From positions 40,666 to 104,665 of the forward strand of contig VCJN01001792.1 of assembly GCA_006384855.1 (NCBI GenBank): a stretch of DNA of 64,000 bases, given 5' to 3'. Below, one piece after another: positions 42,721-54,778 of this stretch. The position numbers were made by a program, and so were the translations under genes. The stretch comes from Tetraselmis striata. Lineage: Eukaryota > Chlorophyta > Chlorodendrophyceae > Chlorodendrales > Chlorodendraceae. Position 1 is the stretch's first letter, and every line of letters starts with the position of its first letter. Under the pieces are notes generated by a model. It was not told where the DNA came from. It was given only the letters and a program-made list of their open reading frames with translations, and made no database searches.

Positions 42721-45408
42721 GCCCCCCCTGACGGTACACCGGGGGTTCCAAGGCGGAACCCGTGTGGCGTCGTCACATCCGGAGTGTGCCCACCATCCCA
42801 TAGCAAAGCGGGCGTGCTTCTCCAGTGATGGACGGGGCAGGGGTTGGTCATCATGTCCGCCGTGTTGAGGTCGGTGGCGATGTAGTTGACCCTGACTGTG
42901 CCTGCCTCCACATGGTCTTTGACAAAGTGCGAATTGACATCATTGTGTTTCGTCCTGTCACTGATGACAGCGTTTGTGGCGTAGCTGATCGCCCCTTGAT
43001 TGTCCTCCATCAGGATGAGTGGTTGCACCGGACTACCAAGGATCTCAGAGACGAGCTTTTGAGGTGAATGCCAGCTTTGATCGCCTGTGCCAATGACACA
43101 GTCTCGGCATCGACTGTCGGCGGTGCAATGCCGCCAACGGATTCCTGCGTCACTGTGGGCAAAAGAGCTGACTTGTGCCTGCAAGCCCCTGATCTCCGAG
43201 ACGGAACAGGTACCCACCACGGGATTGGCGCTGGAGTAGGTCGGCGGCGAAGTCGGCATCTGCATAGCCGAGCAGTCGTTGGTTATCATTGTCAACCGAG
43301 TCGGCGCCCAGAGTGATGCCACGATGCGTAGTGCCTTTCAAGTATCGTAACACCTTCTTAAGCGCTGTCATGTGAATCACACGCGGCTCTTTCTGAACAC
43401 TGCCCAGGATACAAGAGTGCTGTCGTGATGTCTGGTCGAGTGCAAGTGCTGACGTACATGAGGCAGCCCATCAGTCGCACGCACTGGGACCGACCGTCAA
43501 CGTCCAGCAGGAGCGATGCGGAGACACTGGTGAGTGGCTGTTTGCAGAAGTCGGCCACCATAGGCACATCGGACTTCGTGCCAGCCAAGCATGCCAAATC
43601 TCTCCAGAATCTCCTTGATGTAGGCTGTTTGTGTGAGAGTGATGCGTTGGTTGGGTCTATCATAGCACACGGACATCCCAATGACCCACGGGTCGTGTTG
43701 CCTCTTGAGTGACCACGAACCGATTACGCAAGTCGGTCTCAAAGCTGTCCAACCAAGGGTTGTCGTTGCGAGCAAATTCCATGTCGTCCACATAGACTCC
43801 CATGGCAGCGTAGATGTCTCCCTGCCGTAGGATGAAGATGCATGGGTCTGCCTTGCACTGGATCCAGCCGACACTGATCAGCCACATGGCCAACAGTTTG
43901 CATCAGTATATGCCAGACTGGCGGAGGCCATACAGACATTTGAGAAGTCTGCAGACCTTGCCAGAACCATGATCAAACCCCTGAAGCTGTCGCATGTACA
44001 GATACTCATCTTCCGGAATGGAAGCGTTGAGGTACGCAGCCACAACATCATCAAGCTGTCGGAGGTGGAGATGCATGGCAGCCACAATGGTGAAGAAGAC
44101 TCGCAGACTGGAAATGCGGATGACGGGTGCGTATGTTTCCTTGCACGTGTCGCCATCTTTCTGGTAGTTGCTACACACAACAGCCTTGGCTTTCGCCTTG
44201 TCCAAAATACCATCGGGTGCCGCCTTAGCCACAAAAAACCCACTGATTGGGCAGGATTGTCGCACCAGGTGGGCAGTCAACAAGTTCCCATGTATGGTTG
44301 GCCATCAAACCCTCATACTCCTTGTAAATGCCTGGTTCCCACAGGTCGCGGAACTCCGGGCTCATCGTCTCTTTGAAGTTGCGAGGTGTAGGTATGCCCG
44401 CAGCACTCAAGAGTGCAACTGTCTGCTGCATGTTGCTCTCGCCGCTGGGGTCTGGAGGATAGCTGGCATAATCCGGTTGGGGATCAGATGAGTCACCGTC
44501 CAAACAGATGCTGCCGCATGTCATCACGGCCTGATACCGAGCCGGGGGCCGTCTCTCCCGGATGGGTCTGCTGTGTTGGTCACTGACGACTGTCTGCTAT
44601 ATATGGCTGCTCTTGCTGCTCATCCAGGTCCATTTCCACCGTGGGTTGTTCTTCCTCAGCCTCGAGTGCGATGGAGCTGTCAGTGTGTAGATCCGGAGTG
44701 AAGCCGCTCTCATCCTCGAGGAAACGGACATGGACGCTAACAGTGACCCTTCCTGTGGCGGGGTTCAAGACAGTCCATCCATGACTGCCCATAAAGATGC
44801 CAGTCCATGCCTTGGAGTCTAGCTTTTTGCGAGTGCCATCAGGAACCTTGACAAACATCGTGCAGCCATAGACTCTGGCTTTGTCAATATGTGAATCAAC
44901 ATTGCCTTTGGTCAGTACAGAGAGCGGTGTCTGTCTGCCATCTGAATCACCATCCGCTGTGACAGCGCGCCGGTTCTTCACCCAAAACGCTGTGCTGATA
45001 GCGGTTGCGCACAGTCGGCTAGGCACTGACATGTCCGCCATCATGCTAGTGGCACTGTCCATGATGGTGCGCCATGGCCTCTCAATCTTGCCATGCTAAT
45101 GATGGTGGTACGGAGCTGTCCACTCAGTACGTCCCCCTATGCCACCCACCAGAGCGTCCATCGCATCGGTCTGTCTCGAAGATGGAGTCGCGTTCAAAGC
45201 GGACCTCGGGAGCAAACGGACGACTGGACTCTGCCCAATACTTGAGGTAGTAGTGTCTGACCTCATCTAGCATTGAACGCATGATTGTCAACACCTCTGC
45301 TGCCTCTTTGCCTCTCAGATGTCTGTGCCACTGAAACCTCGATAGACAGCAAATGATGCTGATAGTCCATCGATAGCCACCCGGTGATGTGATGTGAATG
45401 GGACCCAT
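42721..45408 (-). pseudogene. Ty1/copia pol remnant (integrase, reverse transcriptase, RNase H)
   Basis: Minus-strand fragments in copia order. Integrase core: MGPIHITSPGGYRWTISII (45408 down). Integrase end: LCATAISTAFWVKNR and KARVYGCTMFVKVPDGTRKKLDSK (45062-44580). Reverse transcriptase: NHTWELVDCPPGATILPNQWVF, ETYAPVIRISSLRVFFTI, YLNASIPEDEYLYMRQLQGF, VCRLLKCLYGLRQS and the YVDD box in GVYVDDMEFA (about 43790). RNase H: LKKVLRYLKGTTH, EDNQGAISYATN, HNDVNSHFVKDHVEAG and LNTADMMTNP (to about 42800). Frameshifts and stops between blocks make it non-functional. Gag, protease and the 5' LTR are not seen. Order IN-RT-RH identifies copia rather than gypsy. Confidence 0.85.
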
Positions 45409-46251
45409 AGTGTCTACATATATAGAGTTGGTTGCAGCACGTACGCATCAAGGAGGGCTATGGGCTCTCGGTTGGCAATAGCTGTTGTTGCTTTGTTGAG
45501 TAGACAACAATGACAAGGGAGATTCCTTACATCCGTAGGGAAAGGCAGGTACAACAACCGGGCTTCCGTAACTGGATCGCTGCCTAAACGGCCGTTGGAA
45601 ACGCGGCAAGGGTTTCACTGTTGCCAGTCCAGTCCCGGGGGCGGGAAAACTACGGGTATACTGGTACCGGTACGGGCGGTCGTATACTTCAGAACGGCGG
45701 TTGTACAACCACCGTACTGTATACCATGTCTAAAATACTAAAACAGGTTAGCCGGGCTCGGCGGGGCGGCAGGTTAGCCAGGACCCCAGCAGCAGAAATT
45801 GTCGGACCACTCCTGACCATCCCGCACATTTCATCCATTTTTTTCCTGGCCTCTACGAGGGGCTGTAAGGTTCACCATGCCTGGGGGTTCACCGGGCTAT
45901 ACTATACCATGATGTCGGTCAACAATTAAACCGGGCGCGCCCCTTGATCGTCGCTAATCATAGTGTCGCCCTGCTCACGAATTGGGAGCGGAACCGGTAC
46001 CTGTACCCTGCAGTTATTTGTCGTACAGTCGGACGGCATATATTCGATGATATTCGGATTATATATTCGATGATATAGAATCCCGTATGATTAGGACCCT
46101 GGACCGGGCACCCGAATGACCTGCTCAGTTCGGTTTTGAGTTCGGGTCCCCCGAACTGTGTCCACCCGTACGACCTACAGAAAACAGTTCGGGCCGAAGT
46201 ACCTGTAGGCGCTACTCGCTACTGATACTGGTACCGCGGCACAGTACATAC
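45409..46251. other. No gene seen
   Basis: Flank between the truncated copia element and the hAT element. 'GATGATAT' and 'ATATTCGATGATAT' duplicate at 46037-46072. Nothing coding. Confidence 0.35.
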
Positions 46252-48698
46252 CAGGGTTGCGCGGAAGTCGGATTTCCCGTTCTGTCGGAACGGAATTCCG
46301 GGAAATTTCGGCGGAATTCCGCGGAGCTCCCTGCCGCCGGAATTCCAGGCCGGAAATTCTGCCGGAATACCCCCGAACTTCCGTCAGTTTCACCCCAGAC
46401 AATCATATAACAATAATTACATACGCTCCGATTCAGAATCGATATTTTGACTATTGATATGATCAATATTAAATATGCTGATAAGCCGCGCATGAATTCG
46501 ATCAAGAAACAGATTTTTGGACCCTTGATGATTTACATACCATTGTATTGCTCCTGACTTCTCGCTTGATATGCAGAGCCTTGCGTAGTAATGGCAAGAA
46601 GACGCAGCAATGCAACATGCAAATCAATGGCAACATGGCAATAATGGCACATGCAGGAAGAGTGAGCGGCAAATGAGTCAGAGAGATGCCATCGTCATAT
46701 ATACGCATTGTAACGATGGAAGTGTGGCCCAACACATAGTGCGTGCAATGCAAGCGGAGACTGGTGCCATTGGTGGCAGGACCACCAACAACAACGCATA
46801 TTCCGTGCATGGCAACATATGCATAGAAAGGACTCAATCCATTTTAACAATGAAAATTTACCTGTATTGATATCTATAGACCCCTAATTGAGCCTCCCGC
46901 CTTGGCTCGCAACCATTGCCAGTCGTGTACTTGTCGATGTTGGTGTCACTTTGCCCTACTCTTTGTATATTGTCAGCAATGTGATGAGATCACAACTAAT
47001 CTCTCCAAAATATCATTGACATATAATAGTGCTCATACTCATGGGAAGCCATAAAGTGAAGTCGCCGATGTAAGGATCAACGCACTCCACGGAGGCGACC
47101 ATTATCTGCGCCTCGATCTTGATTTTGGTCTCCGCAGCCAATTAGTTGACGGAGTAGTTGTCGTTGCCATAGGCGGTCTGCGTGATGCTTGCCACCTCCG
47201 CGCTCGCATCTAGATTCTTCTATATATGAACACCTGGGTGCTCGTGTTCTCAACACCCACCTTGTTACGAAGGGAATGAGTGACCGTGCCAACAAGCGAG
47301 AAGATGCAATCGCACTCGATCTGATTAGCAGGGATGGCCAACACCATGCGCGCTTGTTTCGCAATCAGAGGGAATCGATGCTGATGCTCACGCCATGGCA
47401 CCATGACATTAGGATATCACACTCACCTCACGGGTGTTGGGGGGGGCGGGCAGGTCCGAAAGGCACCCAACTCATCATGCTTGATGAGGGCCAGGTTGTG
47501 TTGTGCTGCTGCCGGCGCTTTTATCTGTTGGCACCTCAGGGGCCCATCACCAGTGGACGTCGTTGTCGAGGGCAGAGATCTCGTCGTTCTCATCAAAGAT
47601 AGGGAAGTGAAGGTGCGACTGGCCCGTTTTCGACGCGTGGCAAAGCAGACATGCGATTTCCACCGACCCGCTCTTGCGACGATCGTCGTCGTCAGCGCCA
47701 TCATCGGCAGACGTGAGACTTAGAGAGCATGACGTAGTTCGGAACAAAGAAAGCCCACATGGCGCATAAAGCCTTTTGGGTTATTGTGCCCCAAGTGGCA
47801 GTCTGATTGCGGGTAGGCACGCGAGTGCAGTGACTCGAGGGGTCACAGGATCATCCTTGCCATTGAGCTCAACGCCAGCATTCGGTTCCGTGCTAGCAGA
47901 GCGCTCGGGAGTTTGCGTGGGCGTCGGGTTTAGCCTGGGCGGTGACCTCCCCAATAAAATGCGGTTACTGCTCGACAGCATCATTCGACTCATCGGGCGG
48001 GATGATGCAGACCTATTGTGGATGCGGCTCTAGTTAAATGTATACCAATCCTCCTGCACCACACGCACGTTCTCATTACGAGCACAGTGGCAAGGATTGC
48101 ACTGAACTCTGCGTCCTCTGAACTCTGCGTCCTCATGGTTGGCAAGCACGACGCCTGCCTCCTCAGCATCCGGCATGTTGTTGAGGTCGTTGAGCTCAGG
48201 ATAGGGGGCCGGTGTAAGAGGGGGTGGAACGTATGTGAGCCTATCGTCGGAGTGCCGGAGCGTGCCCGTTATAAGCATCATGCGCATCATCATCATGCCG
48301 CACGGCTCGTACATACATCGGGACGATGGAGCCGCCGCTTGTGGCCTATATAGTACGAAACTAATTGTTCGGGACTACTAAATCAATAGATATTGTTCGT
48401 GTATTAGTTTCAGCTAGGCCATTTATGGTCCGATGAAGCGACATTCTCAACTGTCCAATACGTCCACTTGCTGTTGGGGTTCGCCTGTTCATTTTTCGAC
48501 GGCCTTGTACTAATTAGACTCAGAGAAGCTGCCCTTGAGCTTTCCGGGCAAAAATGGCTTTATCTAGAGGGGCTTCCGCACTGCCGTGCACTGCCGGCTC
48601 ATTTTTGATATTTTTCCGTTCCGCCGAAAGTATTTCCGTTCATCCCGCCGAAATGCCGGAAGTGACGGACCTACGGAAGCGACTTCCGCGCAACCCTG
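46252..48698 (-). mobile_element. Decayed hAT transposon with 19-bp terminal inverted repeats
   Basis: 2447 bp. CAGGGTTGCGCGGAAGTCG at 46252-46270 is the exact inverse of 48680-48698. hAT termini commonly begin CAGGG. The flanking 8-mers (GTACATAC left, GTACCATG right) agree at five positions, a possible eroded 8-bp target duplication. The subterminal regions are rich in GGAATTCC-like and CCGGAA motifs, possible transposase-binding sites. A hAT dimerisation domain lies inside (47404-47210, minus). Confidence 0.75.
47210..48330 (-). pseudogene. hAT transposase remnant
   Basis: The 47404-47210 segment reads LAIPANQIECDCIFSLVG, then LRNKVGVEN and QVFIYRR. This matches the C-terminal hAT dimerisation motif (IPASSAxSERxFSxAG ... 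R..L....V..L.F...N). Further upstream on the same strand are disconnected frames (for example about 48314-48030 and 47993-47781) with no clear catalytic residues. The stop after the dimerisation motif is at the expected end of a transposase. Several frame breaks make it inactive. Confidence 0.65.
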
Positions 48699-49248
48699 GT
48701 ACCATGTATATATATGACTTGACAATCCTGCTAGGCGGGTTGGTACATGCGTCGATCTCCATACTTGCTCTACGAATATGGTATAATACCTGCGTGCCGG
48801 GACCATTACCCATAGTAGTACGAATTTTTGCAATTGCATATCATTACTACCGCGCCGCCCGGCCGCATCCCGGCGGTACATGTACCCTGGGTAGGAGCAA
48901 AAGCGAGTAGCGAACACCATTATCAGATGATGACATGCGCTAGCTGCAACATTCAAGAGACCCGAACAACAATCCAGAAGGAAATCCGGCTACGGGCCAC
49001 CAGAGGCGGGGACCGCCATGGCAGCCATCCGTCCAGGCCTCGCCAGCCGCCAGCCGCCGCTCCACGCAGTAGGGACGCTCTCCCAGCACGACACAATCCC
49101 GGGACACTCCAATGTCGGCAGTAGGCCGAATGTGAGTTGGAGATACGCGCCGACATGAATGTGAAGAGGTCTCGCGGCACGGAGCCGAAGTGTGTGTGGG
49201 GACGGGGGGTTCAACCCATATATATACTGGGGCGCCGCGGGCGTGCAA
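48699..49248. other. No gene; beginning of the repeat-rich inverted block
   Basis: From about 49060 the sequence resembles the roughly 240-bp units that continue to 49760, seen in CCCGGGxCAxxCCAATxxxGGC and GAxGTGxAGGTGxCGACA phrases. Confidence 0.35.
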
Positions 49249-49892
49249 CCGACGCAAGTCACCTACCGCCAAATTCACCGCTAGCTCGGTCGCGTCCCCT
49301 TCCGCCGAACGTATGTAGAACGCCCTCCTTGGCACAACATCCCGGGCCAGCCCAATAGCGGCGCTGAGCCGAACGTGACGATCGAGGTGGAGGTGCCGAC
49401 AAGACAAGAAGGCAAACGGTGTTCAACGTGCAAGGAATGGGGAGATGACCGGACCAGCAACGGCGTAAGACGCCGGTGTCCAGCTCGCATTGCTCCGCCA
49501 AGGGCCGAATTTGCCGCCAACTCGGTCGCGTCCCCTTCCACCGATTGTAGCACTCCCTCGCCAGCACGATATCCCGGGCCACTCCAACAATGGCACTAGA
49601 CCGAATGTGAGGTGGGGGCACCGACATAACAGGGAGAGGGTCCTCAACGAACAGCGAACGAGGAGTTGACCGGACCAGGAACGACGTAAGACGCCGGTGT
49701 CCATGTCGCACTACTGCTCCTCCGCGGCAGTGGTAGCACGGGCGGGGCCAAGGCTAGCAAGGTGCCACGCGCGCGCACAAGCCCCGCCTCCATCCCCGGC
49801 CGGGGGTGGAGGCGGAGGGAGGGCTCGCGAGTCAGAGGGCCGAGGACGGTCGCCAAGTCCGCCCGGGGGGCGGGTGGGTGGGTAGCATGATC
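49249..49892 (+). repeat. Left arm of a large inverted repeat
   Basis: About 640 bp, imperfectly inverted at 52610-53186. Shared landmarks: CAACCGACGCA at the outer end, the TCGGTCGCGTCCCCTTCC phrase, AAGACGCCGGTGTCCA, GGCAGTGGTAGCACGGGCGG, and the GGGCGGGTGGGTGGGTAG inner edge. Internally it has two to three degenerate units of about 240 bp. The arms enclose DIRS-like copy 3. Confidence 0.7.
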
Positions 49893-50102
49893 AATACCCA
49901 CGTCAGTAGTACTACTAGTTAGTGATGCTTTAAAGCGGCTTGCACGCGTAGTTGATCTTAGTACTGCTAGTATTGATCGTACTACTTTTTAGCCGGGGAT
50001 TTGTTACGTACTGGCCTGGTTTGTAATTCTCACTAGCAATACTCGAGTACGGGTAATCAGCGGGTCTATCTATATTACAACGCTAGAAGTAGGGTGGCAC
50101 AT
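49893..50102. other. Short spacer
   Basis: AT-rich stretch with TAGTACTACTAG-type palindromes and a divergent 'GTTTGTAATTCTCACTAG' motif at about 50020. No gene. Confidence 0.3.
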
Positions 50103-51184
50103 TTGAATTTCATGTGGAGTCTGGTTTTGCCAACACGCCCGCGCAGGCTTTTTACACGAACATACCCGAAATTGGCAGTAGAGAGGTTTAGGGAAAGCAT
50201 GAAGGGAAAACGGAGTCGGGGATGGGGGGGGGGGGGGGGGGGGCGCTATGTGTAACACAACGAAACAGGAAGATGGTAGGCTCAGTTGTTGCGGCTGCTT
50301 TTATGTCTACTCGTGCTGCACACGAAGCAGCGATGGTTGAACTAGTAACCGTGCCACTTAGCCGCACATGTAGCCGGAGAAAGAGGTTTGGAAAGGAGCA
50401 AACCCCTGAAACTAGTTTAGATCATTTCAAATTGAGTTATGTTTTGCTAGGGAAGAGCGAAAGAATAGGAGAGCGGCAGGTTGACGAATAAAAAGTGGTA
50501 GCGCCCTGTCACGAAGTAAGGGGGCGCCGGAAGGGCCAATGCGAAGTCTTGGTGAACTTGGAGATGGCGAAAGGGCGCGATGTGGCCGAAGAAGAACCAC
50601 GCGCCATGTGAAGGGAGGAGGTTGAGTCGATGTAGTCCAAAACGACGTCGGAATTGGTTGCCCATCCGCCGTGCTGGCGGATGTGAGACAACGGGAGTTC
50701 GATGGAGTTTGCACCGGAGGTTGCACCCTTGCGAATAAGGCTGTGAGAGGTCCAGGAAGTGCCGGCATGGGGGCAGCACCGACGCGGCAAATCGCCGTAG
50801 AGAGCCAATCCGACATTGTAGCGGCAGTCCACAATTTGGATTGCTCGCTCGGAGTGACAGCTAGAAGTTCGTCTCGGCCAAAGCAATGGACCATGCCAGG
50901 CTACCGGGGGGGCAAATTGGACATTGTCGATTAAGTGGTGCATTATAGACGGGCGACACATGGGTGCTCCGACCCGGGAAGTAGCAGTACGCGTAGCAGA
51001 TCGTCGGGGCCGCGCCGCCCGGGACGGCCCTTCTCGCGGTACAACTGCACGGTGATGTTGTAGGAGTCGACGTGCACGCCCCGCACTCGGTAGGACACAA
51101 GTTCCCGGGCGAAGAACATGACGAATTTGACGACCGCAGCCTGAGAACATGTGAAGTTGAGGGCCCGGAAGTTGTACCGGTACT

Positions 51185-51217
<33 letters not shown>

Positions 51218-52609
51218 AGCAAAAACAATAACTCAGCACGCTAAACGCAAGAATAAGCGACGTCGGCGGGCAATGGAACGCGCAAAACAACAGCCTCTAT
51301 GCGGCATTGTCTGAGTAGGAGTCCACGACGCGCGGCGGTGAGGTGTAGGCTGTCCTTAGCGATGGGGTCAATCTTGTGCAACTCGAAGAATGTGTTGATT
51401 GCAGACATGTAGGCCTGCGACGATTTAGCCCCAACGGGACTCCGCTCGCCGATCCTAGCGACATACCGAACGACTATTGCTACACGCCCGAGACTTGCGA
51501 GCGTCGCCGCCACACGAGCAATGGCGGTGGCCTTTTGACGACTGTCCCCTCGAAGTCCCGACGCTCGTAGTCGCGCATTAGGTCACCGAAATCAGCAAAG
51601 CCAAAATGCTCCGCCGCGGGCTGAATATGCTGAGCCCGCAGCACGTCCAATATCCCCAAGTCACCGTGCACACGCTTGATTTCGTTGAGCCTCCGCAGGA
51701 AGGCCGGACGGAAACTAATAAACTCCTTGCCGATGGCCTCGGAGGCGTGGTATAGCGAGCGCGTGCGAGGTACGGGGTGAAGTCTTGATTAGCATCGGGG
51801 GCGTAGGGTAGCATCTCGTTGAGAGGCCCCGAAGAGGGCGGCAATATGAACCCCGAAACACGTCATCAAAATGCACTTCTCCTGAGCCGCCATACGCCGG
51901 TCATCATGCTTGAGGTATCGTTCGTTAAGTTGGTACTCAATTGGAAGAGCCGATGCATCCGGCGGCTGGCCGGTCGAACGACCTCGTAATATACTATGCT
52001 CTATGCAATAGCTATGGCACCGCGAGGTAGTCGTCCTCGTCACTCACTGATTTTGAACCGAAACGGCCGCTTAGGGCTGGCTCTAGCAAGTCGGGGCCCT
52101 CAACGGCTCCCCGTTGCCTCCCGGCTGTCCCGCGACGCGCCGCCCAGATCCAGAGCCATGTGCCCCGCCTCCATCGACACTCCGTCCACGAGCCGTCAAT
52201 TAAGCCAGCGACGATGTGAGCTCGAGCAGCAATGTAGACTAGGCATGCATGTCTACTTGGAGCGATTCGAGCCTAGGCTCGATGATGGGCTCCTCGCCAT
52301 CCGGTTTGGTGATGCACGGACGTACAAATGAGAATAGCACACACGGAATGGTGAGCCGGGTGTGGTCTTGAAACAACATGTGACCTTGCCCGCAACAAGT
52401 TTCGGGACAGTTAAGCGTCGTGTGTAACACAACGGAACTGGAAGATGGTGGGCTCAGCTGTTGCGGCTGCTGTTTCGACATAAACTACACATCTATATGG
52501 GCGCAGCGCGACGGCGTATGAGCTATCTAGTAACCCGTACGACTCACCGGCACATATAGCCAGAAAAGCGGTTTGGAAAGGAGAATAAACCCCAGACTAG
52601 TTTAGATCA
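50103..52609 (-). mobile_element. DIRS/PAT-like element, copy 3 (old, decayed)
   Basis: Same family and strand as 3796-7016 but degraded. B2-like sequence at about 50103-50128, an A2/B1 block near 50250-50445, and A1 ending in CTAGTTTAGATCAT at about 52609. The recombinase survives as frames between about 50500 and 51510 (AINTFFELHKIDPIAKDSLHL, HSLIRKGATSGANSI, IRQHGGWATNSDVVLDYID), with a G tract at 51187-51217 and a premature end. The Gag part (52310-51490) is frameshifted; KSSVCTV/VHGDLGILDVLRAQH segments match. Gag and recombinase run straight into one another, with no reverse transcriptase between. Confidence 0.75.
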
Positions 52610-53186
52610 TTTTTCTACCCACCCACCCACGCACCCACCCGCCGCCCGGGCGGACCTAGCAACCGTCCCCGGCCCTCTAAATCGCGAGCCCTCCCTCCGC
52701 CGCCTCCACCCCCGGCTGGGGATGGGGGCAGGGGTCGTGCTCGGGTAGCACCTTGGTAGCCTTGGCCCCGCCCGTGCTACCACTGCCGCGGATGAGCAGT
52801 GCGAGTTGGACACCGGCGTCTTACCTCGTTCCTGGTCCAATTAACTCCTCGTTCGTTGTTCGTTGCGCACCCTCCTCCCCCTTCATGTTATGATCGGCGG
52901 AAGGGGACGCGACCGAGCTGGCGGCGGATTTGGCGTTGGCGGAGCAATGCGAGCTAAACACCGCCGGCATCGTACGTCGTTGTTGGTCCGGTCATCTCCC
53001 GATTCCGATTGCGATGAACAACCTCTCGCTTCTTGTTATGTCAGCGCCTCCACCTCACATTCGGCTCAGTGCCAATATTGGACTGGCCCGGGATGTTGTG
53101 CCGGGGAGGGCAGTTTACTTCCGGCGGAAGCGGACGCAATCGAGCTGGTGGCGGATTTGGCGCTGGGTGATGGCCTGCGTCGGTTG
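52610..53186 (-). repeat. Right arm of the large inverted repeat
   Basis: Imperfect inverse of 49249-49892, starting with CTACCCACCCACCCACGC against the element edge. The outer end runs directly into a fragment of the SINE tail: GTCCCGGGGCGAACTTTA at 53186-53203. Confidence 0.7.
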
Positions 53187-53225
53187 TCCCGGGGCGAACT
53201 TTATTTCACTTTTAGCACAGTGCGC

Positions 53226-53284
53226 ATTTCCTTGTGCCTTTTCGGGAGATTTCGCGATCGCCTTTTGCAGGTAGCTATGCACAT
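53226..53284 (+). repeat. LINE 3'-tail repeat, copy 4
   Basis: Plus strand: CCTTTTCGGGAGATTTCGC, GATCGCCTTTTGCAG, TAGCTATGCACATAAA. The TGTAA of other copies is lost. Confidence 0.55.
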
Positions 53285-53841
53285 AAAATACAACATACAT
53301 TAATATATATTGGTTTCGTAGATCAAAGTAAGTAATCAGCAATGAGGCAGAATTCTGGAATACTGTAATAAAAAATATACCGCCGGCTTGTACAGTAGTC
53401 GTCCTCGCTGTGGCGGAGCTCCGGTCGCGCGCGTTGAGCAGCAGCCAACCAAGGGGGGCGCGAGCCAAAACGAACTTCACTCCGACCACGGCAACCGCTA
53501 AGCGTGGCTTGGCTGCTCCTACCAGTACGGGTGCAACGCGCAACATCGGCACCAACGGTGGGAACTGAACAGTGGGCGCAAGGCCAGGGATGCGCTCGAG
53601 TGAGTGTGCGGGCTTTGCGGACCCCCATGACCCCCCCCCCCCCCCCCCCCCCCCTCGCCAGCTGTCGGTTGATTATATCGGCCGTCGACGGCGGTTGAAA
53701 CCGGATAGTAGCGCCTGACTGCACCAGCGCGGTTTTGCGCGACTTGGGTCGGGACCCGGCTGATGTGGCGGCACTTCGAAGGAGTATGGCCACACCTAGT
53801 AGGCGGTTGTCTTACGAACTCCAGGGCTTCTTGCACGGGGC

Positions 53842-53875
<34 letters not shown>

Positions 53876-54434
53876 TATGTCGCCGGTGTATGTGAAGAAA
53901 AAAGAGGGATCAAAAGCGGGCGGTACTTCAGAGACTGCCGTACCGTATCGATGTACCGCCGCTCACCCTCCACCCCCTGCCCCAACTCGGGTTACTAATC
54001 AACCAGGCGTATTGTGCGAATGTTGCATTGGGCACCTACGCCGCGGGCAGCGCGAGGGGCTCGAGCGACTTGGAGACGTCACGGGTCCCCGAGGCGGCTG
54101 GGCCGAAGAGGGGCGACCGCGAAGAAGGGGGGATGGGGTGGGTGTGGCATAAGCGGCTGGATAACCCACTCACCCCCTCCCGAATGCCATGTCACGCAGG
54201 GGGCTTGATAGATCCGCGGGGTAAACCCGTGGCGCGGAACCCGTCCATGGTGCGTCCGCTGGCACCGCCGTCCTGCGACCCCCCCCCCCCCCCCCCCCCA
54301 CCCACCGCGGCCCTCCCAGGGGGTGTGGCTGGGGCAGACGCAATTTTCTTCAATCCCGCCCTTCACCCCTCTGTGCCAATTATCAGTTTATTGCAGCCTG
54401 CCTGGGCTGACCGACCCCCTTCCCTGGATCTCAG
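53285..54434. other. Upstream region of the UDP-glucuronate epimerase gene
   Basis: Contains long homopolymer runs (C at 53632-53654, G at 53845-53873, C at 54280-54299) and no supportable gene. The last part is presumably promoter and 5' UTR. Confidence 0.4.
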
Positions 54435-54745
54435 ATGAAGCTACTTGTGGCGGCTGTCGCCGTCTCTTGCTTGTGAGTGCCCCCCCTATGTCCCTCGCTG
54501 TCCTCTAGTCTCTGAGAACGCCCATTGCCACATCCTGCCTGACTCCTGTCACCTCTTGCGCTGTTGTGCAGCTTTTTTATGTACCACCTGGTGCAACCGG
54601 GGAGATCCACTAGCGTAAACGTCCATGTCACGCAAGTCACAAAGCACATGCCCGACACGGAGGTACGCCAACCATTTGTGGCGCCCAATAACACCCCCCC
54701 CCCCAAATGCCTCTGCGTACTCATCCTCTGACGTGTCACTTGCCG

Positions 54746-54778
<33 letters not shown>

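Noticed and set aside
53504-54438. Exons upstream of the epimerase
   Set aside because: Frames run through homopolymers and do not splice in phase to the epimerase, whose own first exon gives a good signal anchor.
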